Source of the DNA: Acetobacter sp.
Lineage (GTDB): Bacteria > Pseudomonadota > Alphaproteobacteria > Acetobacterales > Acetobacteraceae
Length of the DNA: 64,000 bases
Assembly (NCBI RefSeq): GCF_022483985.1
Contig: NZ_JAKVME010000001.1
Span: 1,488,001-1,552,000 of the forward strand
Direction of reading: 5' to 3'
Numbering within the stretch: the stretch's first letter is position 1; each line of letters begins with the position of its first letter. This document shows positions 18,763-24,887 of this stretch, in pieces. A model generated the notes under the pieces. That model searched no databases, was not told where the DNA came from, and was given only the letters and a program-made list of their open reading frames with translations. The translations under genes and the position numbers were made by a program.

Positions 18763-20004
18763 TTACTTACCCGCGACGCTTTTCAGCTTCAGTATCCAGA
18801 GCTGAGCGATATCGTGCGCAGCATTGTCCCCAGCAACCGTCTGGAAAGTCGCAATGGCGTTGGCTGTCTGACCGGCGTCCATCTGGGCCTCTCCCAGTCG
18901 CAGCCGCGCCATGTCAGCATCCACCACGCCTTTTTCGATCGCCTGCTTCATAAGGGAAAGGCCCTTATCGGCCTGACCGAAGGAGACGTAATTGTAGCCA
19001 ACAAACAGAAGCTGGTCGCCGGTCTTCGCCTTGACGGCAGAAGCCTCATCCGCAGCAATCGACGCCTGTTTCTTGTCGGCTGCCGCGCTGATGAAGTTAC
19101 GCAGTTTCAGTTCGCGGTCAGCGCCCGCGCCCTTCCCCAGAGCACCAAGCGTGTAGCCCTGTGACATGATGTCCAAACCCACACGCGGCAGTCCCATCTG
19201 GGTCGCGATTTCAGCGGCGTCTATAAAGTCGGCAGGCAGTTTCAGATTTCCTGCGGCCAGACGAATACGATACACATCAAGCTGAAGCGCAGGCGGCAAT
19301 CTGTTGTTGGTGACGAGACTGTGCAGCAGTTGCTCCCAGTAATCCGGTTTCGGATAATAGGTGGCCAGCAGCGTGTAGGTGTGCATCTGCCCCGCCGTGT
19401 CCTTGAGCTGTGTCTGGCAGGATGCCAGCATGAGCAACTCGTTTTCGGACGGCGTTTTCTTCGCTTTCAGCGTTTCCTCGACCAGCTTTTTCTGCACACG
19501 GGCAGCGTTGGCGTAGTCTTTCTGGAGATAATAAGCCTGAATCAGGTATTTCTCGATATCTGTGTTCGGCCCGATCTGCTTCAGATAACGCTCAAATCCG
19601 GCTGCCGCGGCCGGGTAATCCTTCGCGGTGTAAGCGACCGTTGCCTCGGCCTGTAACAGTTGCGCTTTGGTGTCGCGCGGCGTTCTGGATGAGGCGATCA
19701 GCTTGTCATAAGAGGTCTGCATCACAGCACGATCGCCGGACTGTGACGCAATGGCACCGCGCATCTGCTCGATCACGTAGGAATCATAATCGGACTTGCC
19801 CGACACGCTGTCAGCGGTCGTCACATCCTTCATGGCCTCGGCGTAATTGTGCGCGGAAAGAGCATGCCCGGCTGCCTCAAGCGATTTTGCGACAGCGGGG
19901 TTGAGATTATCCTCGGCACGACCGGCAGAAAGAGTGGTCAGGCACAGAGGCGTCAGACAAAGGACACGTATTGCGAAGGATAGACGAATAAACCGCAAAG
20001 ACAT
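18763..20004 (-). CDS. Exported TPR-repeat protein of the TonB-ExbBD cluster
   Basis: A 413-aa protein with a signal peptide (MSLRFIRLSF, hydrophobic to about residue 28, probable cleavage near SAGRA) and a helical body made of TPR-like units (AAGHALSAHNYAEAMKD, VAYTAKDYPAAAAGFERYLKQIG, AYYLQKDYANAARVQKKL, GYNYVSFGQADKGLSLMKQA, LGEAQMDAGQTANAIATF). The start is ATG 20004, four bases after the upstream exbD stop; longer in-frame extension would run antisense-like through exbD. Periplasmic TPR proteins linked to ExbB/ExbD sets are known in other bacteria and may couple the motor to receptors or the envelope, but the exact role here is unknown. Confidence 0.82.
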   Translation of the reverse strand: MSLRFIRLSFAIRVLCLTPLCLTTLSAGRAEDNLNPAVAKSLEAAGHALSAHNYAEAMKDVTTADSVSGKSDYDSYVIEQMRGAIASQSGDRAVMQTSYDKLIASSRTPRDTKAQLLQAEATVAYTAKDYPAAAAGFERYLKQIGPNTDIEKYLIQAYYLQKDYANAARVQKKLVEETLKAKKTPSENELLMLASCQTQLKDTAGQMHTYTLLATYYPKPDYWEQLLHSLVTNNRLPPALQLDVYRIRLAAGNLKLPADFIDAAEIATQMGLPRVGLDIMSQGYTLGALGKGAGADRELKLRNFISAAADKKQASIAADEASAVKAKTGDQLLFVGYNYVSFGQADKGLSLMKQAIEKGVVDADMARLRLGEAQMDAGQTANAIATFQTVAGDNAAHDIAQLWILKLKSVAGK

Positions 20005-20008
20005 GGCC

Positions 20009-20443
20009 TTACTGCGCTCCCATAAACTGGTCCTGCCCGACAATACCGAGCTTTTTGATGCCCAGACGCTGCGCATCGGCAAGAACATGAGCCACCGTCT
20101 TGTAATCTGCAAGACGATTGGGATTGATATGCATTTCCGCCTGCTCCGGTTCAGCAGCAGCGGACTGGAACAATGCGACGAGATCATTTTCATTGGCGAC
20201 GGGGATACCGTTCCAAGTGACCGAATTGTCAAAATCGATCGCGACAGTGATGACCTTGTCCTGCTGTTCTGTCGGCGGCGGAGGATCGCCCTGTGGCAGA
20301 TTCATCGAAACCGACTGTGTCTGAAGCGGAATCGTGATGATCAGCATGATCAGGAGAACCAGCATCACGTCAATGAGCGGTGTGGTGTTGATATCGACGA
20401 TACCTTCGTCTTCGTCGCCTCCGGATCCCAGATTCATACCCAT
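20009..20443 (-). CDS. exbD: ExbD/TolR-family biopolymer transport protein (second copy)
   Basis: A 144-aa protein with a short cytoplasmic N-terminus, a single transmembrane helix at about 20-42 carrying the essential Asp (DINTTPLIDVMLVLLIMLI, Asp25 region) and a periplasmic domain. It partners ExbB in using the proton motive force to energise TonB. It differs substantially from the other ExbD encoded just upstream, so the two are not a recent duplication. The gap to that gene is 119 bases with a hairpin, while the downstream TPR gene follows by four bases. Confidence 0.92.
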   Translation of the reverse strand: MGMNLGSGGDEDEGIVDINTTPLIDVMLVLLIMLIITIPLQTQSVSMNLPQGDPPPPTEQQDKVITVAIDFDNSVTWNGIPVANENDLVALFQSAAAEPEQAEMHINPNRLADYKTVAHVLADAQRLGIKKLGIVGQDQFMGAQ

Positions 20444-20556
20444 GGAAGAATCACTTTCTCATCTGAGCCCCGCATCGCCGGCACGTGGTGCGCTGCGATG
20501 CGGTTTTATTGGTAACAAACGACACATGCACCTGAAACGTGCAGATCATTTCCAGT

Positions 20557-20578
20557 GACGCCTCAGCTATGAGGCGTC
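20557..20578 (-). promoter_or_regulatory. Intercistronic hairpin between the two exbD genes
   Basis: A perfect 9-bp stem with a 4-nt loop (GACGCCTCA-GCTA-TGAGGCGTC, plus-strand reading) that includes the stop codon of the upstream exbD. No T-run follows, so partial termination or RNA processing/stabilisation is more likely than full termination. Confidence 0.5.
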
Positions 20579-20985
20579 TCGGTAATGAAATCGACCCGCA
20601 GCACGCCAGCTTCCTGACAGGCGGCCACCAGCTTGCCGACGGCCTCGTAGCGGGCATTACCGTCGCCACGGATCATGATCTGCGGCTGCGGCTGTTTCGC
20701 CGCAACCTTTTCCAGCCTCGCCAGCAGGTCCGCATGATCACGGATGGGTGTCTGATCCCACCAGGCCTGACCATCCGGCGTCACAGCCAGAGTGATGTTT
20801 TCAGGCATGATCTTGCTTGGCTGATTGACGTCTTTAGGCAGGTCAACCTTCACCGAGTGTGTCGCCACAGGAATAGTGATGAGGAAGATGATGAGGAGAA
20901 CAAGCATGACATCCACAAGAGGTGTCGTGTTGATATCCGAGAGGACGGTGTCCTCGTCATCGCCTCCGCCTACAGACATCCCCAT
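20563..20985 (-). CDS. exbD: ExbD/TolR-family biopolymer transport protein (first copy)
   Basis: A 140-aa ExbD with the membrane helix at about 17-42 (SDINTTPLVDVMLVLLIIFLITI, conserved Asp within) and a periplasmic C-terminal domain (KVDLPKDVNQPSKIMPENITLAVTPDGQAWWDQTPI...). It starts two bases after the exbB stop, so the two are translated together. With ExbB it forms the proton-driven motor for TonB. Confidence 0.93.
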   Translation of the reverse strand: MGMSVGGGDDEDTVLSDINTTPLVDVMLVLLIIFLITIPVATHSVKVDLPKDVNQPSKIMPENITLAVTPDGQAWWDQTPIRDHADLLARLEKVAAKQPQPQIMIRGDGNARYEAVGKLVAACQEAGVLRVDFITETPHS

Positions 20986-20987
20986 GA

Positions 20988-22007
20988 TCAGGCACCTTTA
21001 GCAGGAGAAGAAGCATCCTTGCCCGGACGAACGGAACCATGACGGAAACCACCGATCATGATGGACTGGAGGTCGGCTGCGAAGTTACGGATACGCTCCA
21101 TGGCCGTCTTGTTGCGGCGGACCAGCAGGTTGTAGCCAAGCACAGCCGGAACAGCGGTTCCAAGACCGATGGCCGTCATGATCAGGGATTCACCCACCGG
21201 ACCGGCGACCTTGTCGATGGAAGCCTGACCGGCAATGCCGATGGCCGTCAGTGCGTGATAGATACCCCAGACCGTGCCGAACAGACCCACGAACGGAGAC
21301 GTTGAGCCAACCGTGCCGAGGAACGCCAGACCGCTCTGAAGATCGCTCTGCACGGAATCAACCGCACGGTGGATCTGAGAAGATGTCCAGTCGGTCAGGT
21401 CGATGGATTCCTGCATCGTACCTTCATGATGGTCGGCGGCAACAATGCCTGTATCGGCAATGTAGCGGAACGGAGAAGACGACTTCAGCGCGGATGCACC
21501 TTCCTGAAGGGAGGGTTTGGTCCAGAAGTGCTTCGTCGCGTCACGATCGGCAGAGAAAAGCTTCGCCTGCTCAAGGAACTTGGTGATCATGATGTACCAT
21601 GTGCCGATCGACATCACCACGAGGATCACCAGAACGGCGCGTGCGATAATATCGCCGTTACCCCACAGGGCGCCCAGTCCATAGGGATTTTCAACAGCCG
21701 TCGCCGGAGCCGCGTGCGGAGCAGGAGCCTCGGAAGGCGCAGCGGGAGCTGAAGCGTCTGAAGGCGCTGCGGCGACAGGGGCTGGAGCCGGCGCAGAAGC
21801 ATCGGCCGCAGGAGCAGCCGGGGCAGGCGCGGCTGCGTCCGGAGCGGGGGCTTCCGCAGCAGGGGCTGCATCCGGAGCGGGAGCTGACGCTGCAGGAGCA
21901 GCCGCATCCTGAGCGAGCGCCACCACTGGAGCCGCTGTGCTCAGAAGAACAGCCAGCGACGGAATGGCCAGCGTGGAGTAAGGCAGGCGGCGTAGCAGTC
22001 GGATCAT
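20988..22007 (-). CDS. exbB: ExbB/TolQ/MotA proton channel protein with Ala/Pro-rich N-terminal extension
   Basis: A 339-aa inner-membrane protein. An N-terminal signal-like segment (about 10-35) is followed by an Ala/Pro/Asp low-complexity stretch (about 36-110), then the MotA/TolQ/ExbB channel domain with helices near 120-142 (IARAVLVILVVMSIGTWYIMI), 240-262 (TVGSTSPFVGLFGTVWGIYHAL) and 280-305 (IMTAIGLGTAVPAVLGYNLLV). GLFGTVWGI and the TAIGLGTAVPAV helix are family hallmarks. The start was chosen at ATG 22007 (MIRLLRRLPYS, with GAGGA upstream); an earlier in-frame ATG is at 22037. It lies between tonB and the first exbD. Confidence 0.93.
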   Translation of the reverse strand: MIRLLRRLPYSTLAIPSLAVLLSTAAPVVALAQDAAAPAASAPAPDAAPAAEAPAPDAAAPAPAAPAADASAPAPAPVAAAPSDASAPAAPSEAPAPHAAPATAVENPYGLGALWGNGDIIARAVLVILVVMSIGTWYIMITKFLEQAKLFSADRDATKHFWTKPSLQEGASALKSSSPFRYIADTGIVAADHHEGTMQESIDLTDWTSSQIHRAVDSVQSDLQSGLAFLGTVGSTSPFVGLFGTVWGIYHALTAIGIAGQASIDKVAGPVGESLIMTAIGLGTAVPAVLGYNLLVRRNKTAMERIRNFAADLQSIMIGGFRHGSVRPGKDASSPAKGA

Positions 22008-22070
22008 CGAGTCAGTGTCCTCATCTGGTAGAACCATAGCATTGTGGAACAGCCACAGCTTCAAATACGG

Positions 22071-22733
22071 TCAGTTGTCACTCAGGCTGAAAGTAATCGT
22101 ATAGGTGTGATGGAATTCCTTGACAGGAACACCATTGGCGGTAGCCGGCTGATAACGTGATTTACGCACGTACTGAAGCGCCGCAGCAGCGAAGTCCTGA
22201 CCGCCCTTTACGCTTGTTACAGTACAGTTATCAGTCATTCCTGTTGGCTCCACGTCACAGACAAGTGTGACATGCCCTTCCCGCCCCTCGTCCTGCGCCT
22301 CTTCAGGATAATGCAGCTCGACGCGGTTCAACGGCGTGGAACCAGCCAGATGATCCGGAGTCGGTGGACCGACGGGAGCCTGCACCGGAGTGCTCGGCGT
22401 AACCTTTGCCGGAGGCATCGGCTTGGGGGGCGGTGTGTGTGTCACATGATGCACCACCGGACGCGGTGGCGGCTGCACCTTGATCTTCGGCGGCGGCACA
22501 TAAGGCGGCGGTGGCGAAGTCAACTGCGGCGGGGGTGGCGGTGGCGGCGGTGGCGGCGGTGGTTTCACCTCCGGAATGACAGTCGCCTTGATCGGCGGCT
22601 GTATGACAGGCACCGACACCTTATCTTTCCAGGTGAAATAGACCACGCCAAGAATCCCGCACACCACTGCGACACCTGAGACGCCAGCAATCTTTAATGT
22701 CGGGTCACGCCGCTGTTGCGCGTAGTCCAGCAT
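22071..22733 (-). CDS. tonB: TonB energy transducer
   Basis: A 220-aa TonB. The sequence shows a cytoplasmic N-terminus (MLDYAQQRRDP), one transmembrane anchor at about 15-34 (IAGVSGVAVVCGILGVVYF), a periplasmic Pro-rich spacer with a run of 12 prolines and further PPPPYVPPPK and Lys/Pro stretches, and a C-terminal TonB domain (about 140-220: PLNRVELHYPEEAQDEGREGHVTLVCDVEPTG ending YTITFSLSDN, shown here in parts). The start is ATG 22733 with GGGAGAG upstream; an in-frame ATG at 22793 is less likely. It heads the cluster tonB-exbB-exbD-exbD-TPR and would energise receptors such as the BtuB-like protein nearby. Confidence 0.93.
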   Translation of the reverse strand: MLDYAQQRRDPTLKIAGVSGVAVVCGILGVVYFTWKDKVSVPVIQPPIKATVIPEVKPPPPPPPPPPPPQLTSPPPPYVPPPKIKVQPPPRPVVHHVTHTPPPKPMPPAKVTPSTPVQAPVGPPTPDHLAGSTPLNRVELHYPEEAQDEGREGHVTLVCDVEPTGMTDNCTVTSVKGGQDFAAAALQYVRKSRYQPATANGVPVKEFHHTYTITFSLSDN

Positions 22734-22793
22734 ACTCAAAACTCTCCCTGGTCTGATGTCAGACGGCTCGACCTTGATGCATACCTGCGACAA

Positions 22794-23221
22794 CAGACGA
22801 CAGCCCCACCATTCCCCGTCTTTCGGCGGAGAACAGCGAGACGCATCTGCGAGGCATCTGCAATACCGTGATTGGGCTATCGACGGGAGCAGATGTCAAG
22901 AGACCAAACCTTTCCTTGCGCACATCATTTCCCATGTATTTATCCTGCACAATACAGAATCCTAAATGTTTCGATTTCGATATAGTTATAGGAAGATTTT
23001 TCTTACCGCAATACGCAAGCTTGCTGAATCCTCACGAAAAGATGACGTCATACGTCATATTTATGGCGTTATTCGGAAAACCCGGACGACAGCGCTTCTG
23101 GCCAAAATCCGCATCAGACCAGCATCAGAACGACCTGACCATGACCCGTCACGATGGCAAAAAAAGCCCACTCCAATCAAGGAGAACGCTAATCTAAATT
23201 TAATTTAAGAATTTCTAAATG
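22794..23221. other. Non-coding gap carrying the tonB-cluster promoter region
   Basis: About 430 bases, AT-rich at 22930-23060 and 23190-23220. It includes a short palindromic block (ATGACGTCAT, about 23041-23050) followed by a repeat of CGTCAT. No Fur box could be recognised. Reading frames here lack protein-like composition. Confidence 0.45.
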
Positions 23222-23252
23222 ACGGGGTTCCGGCTCAACCACGGAACCCCGT
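23222..23252. terminator. Terminator downstream of prfB
   Basis: An 11-bp perfect stem (ACGGGGTTCCG / CGGAACCCCGT) immediately after the prfB stop codon. On the minus strand it is followed by CATTTAG; on the plus strand by TTGTTCTT. Confidence 0.75.
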
Positions 23253-23258
23253 TTGTTC

Positions 23259-24390
23259 TTACTGCGCGGACGCGCTGGCCTCGGAGCGGGTTGCTCCAAC
23301 GCGTGCGGCGAGAGATGCCGCCATGAAATCATCCAGATCGCCATCAAGCACGGCGTCCGGATTACCCTTTTCAACGTTCGTTCGCAGGTCTTTCACCATC
23401 TGATAGGGCGCGAGAACGTATGAACGAATCTGATGCCCCCAGCCGATATCCGTCTTGGCGGCTTCCGTCTGGGCAGCAGCCGCTTCCCGCCGTTGAAGTT
23501 CCGCCTCGTACATGCGCGCCTTGAGCATACCCATGGCCGTCGCGCGGTTCCGGTGCTGGGAACGGTCCGTCTGACACGCCACGATGATGCCGGTCGGGAT
23601 ATGGGTGATACGGATGGCGGATTCCGTCTTGTTGACGTGCTGTCCACCCGCGCCGGACGCACGGAACGTATCGACCTTCAGGTCAGCTTCGTTGATCTCG
23701 ATCTCGATGGTGTCATCGACCACCGGGAAGACCCAGACCGAAGCGAAGGATGTCTGGCGACGTGCCGCCGCATCAAACGGAGAGATACGCACGAGACGAT
23801 GCACGCCCGCTTCCGTCTTCAGCCAACCATAGGCATTCGGCCCCGAGACCTGAAGCGTCGCCGATTTCAGCCCCGCCTGCTCGCCTTCCGAACTTTCGAT
23901 CATGGTCAGCTTGTAACCATGCGCCTCAGCCCAGCGGCTGTACATCCGCAGCAGCATCTCGGCCCAGTCCTGAGCCTCCGTGCCGCCCGCCCCTGCATTC
24001 ACCTCAAGATAGCAATCGTTCGAATCCGCCTCGCCCGACAGAAGACTTTCCGTCTCCCGACGCTTGGCTTCTTCAGCCAGACGGTGGAGCGTCTTCATAC
24101 CATCGGCGACCATGTCGGCGTCGCCCTCTTCCTCGGCCATGCTGATGAGTTCGAGCGTATCCTCGACCTCATTTTCAAGGTTCTGAACACCCTCGATCTG
24201 GTTGGCCAGAAGCGTGCGCTCGCGCATCATCTTCTGCGCGGCCTCGGCATCATTCCAGAGATCCGGGTCTTCGGCCCGGTTATTCAGTTCGGCAAGTCTG
24301 CCCTGGGCGACATCCCAGTCAAAGATGCCTCCTCAGCAGCGCAACCGACTGCTTGATCTGCTCGTTGAGCGCTTCTGTCTCGGCGGACAT
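23259..24390 (-). CDS. prfB: Peptide chain release factor 2 (programmed +1 frameshift)
   Basis: RF2 releases peptides at UGA and UAA codons. The gene starts at ATG 24390 and reads 23 codons ([19 protein letters not shown]...HL) to CTT-TGA at 24324-24319, then must shift +1 to continue as [12 protein letters not shown]. The shift site is complete: internal Shine-Dalgarno AGGAGG (24333-24328), three-base spacer, CTT, UGA, C. The product is 376 aa. The stop-recognition tripeptide SPF is at 203-205, defining RF2 rather than RF1, and the peptidyl-transfer GGQ at 248-250. A naive gene call from the ATG at 24230 would lose the first 53 residues. Expression is self-regulated by RF2 level. Confidence 0.97.
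24319..24333 (-). promoter_or_regulatory. prfB +1 frameshift element
   Basis: Minus-strand reading AGGAGG-CAT-CTT-TGA. It matches the known RF2 autoregulation site: a Shine-Dalgarno-like hexamer three bases upstream of the slippery CUU, with in-frame UGA followed by C. When RF2 is scarce, ribosomes slip and complete the protein. Confidence 0.97.
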
Positions 24391-24566
24391 GCGACCGTGA
24401 CTCCGTCTTTCGGGGTTAATCTGAACGGGGCTGAATACAGGCAGGCGGCGCGGCTGTCATCCCTCACAAATAAAACGAGGAGGAAACAGAGCCCATTAAA
24501 TTTGCTTCAACCTGAACGATAAAAAATAACGGCACTTCATCCGATCGACAGAAAAAGGTCGCCTGC

Positions 24567-24887
24567 ATGCGCCTCTGGGACGAAACCCTTGCAAAAAACC
24601 TTATCGGCTGCACCTTGCTGATCGGCCTGACCCGCGAGGTGGGAGACAGCTGCTCATACGAACAGTTTTTCGGTGTCGTCACACACTGCGACCCGGAAAG
24701 AGGCATTACACTCCGTCTCGAAGGCTCACGGAAAGGAAGCACCTACAATCTCCCCCCGGATATGCAGTCGCTTCATCCCGCCGAACCGGGAGAATACCGA
24801 CTGAGACAGACAGGGGAAATCGTAACTGATCCTGATTACATCACGACATGGATACTGAGACCAACCTCTCCTTCTGCTCCTCAATAA
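24567..24887 (+). CDS. Small hypothetical protein
   Basis: A 106-aa soluble protein, not recognised. It has beta-rich character (LIGCTLLIGLTREVGD, QFFGVVTHCDPERGITLRLEG, EYRLRQTGEIVTDPDYITTWILR), which would suit a small barrel. AAAGG lies upstream of ATG 24567. Composition and codon use resemble neighbouring genes and no competing gene lies opposite, so it is probably real. It is convergent with the PBP1A gene and their 3' ends overlap by seven bases. Confidence 0.65.
   Translation: MRLWDETLAKNLIGCTLLIGLTREVGDSCSYEQFFGVVTHCDPERGITLRLEGSRKGSTYNLPPDMQSLHPAEPGEYRLRQTGEIVTDPDYITTWILRPTSPSAPQ

Noticed and set aside
21700-21910. Imperfect Ala/Pro tandem repeat in exbB considered as a separate repeat locus
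   Set aside because: It is part of the exbB coding frame, a low-complexity linker. Variation in copy number between strains is possible but cannot be judged from one sequence.
22480-22600. Simple repeat of GGCGGCGGT units suspected as a microsatellite
   Set aside because: It encodes the poly-proline spacer of TonB, which is expected in this family.
22868-23208. Two overlapping frames upstream of tonB on the plus strand
   Set aside because: They are composed of low-GC promoter-region DNA, without ribosome binding sites or recognisable domains.
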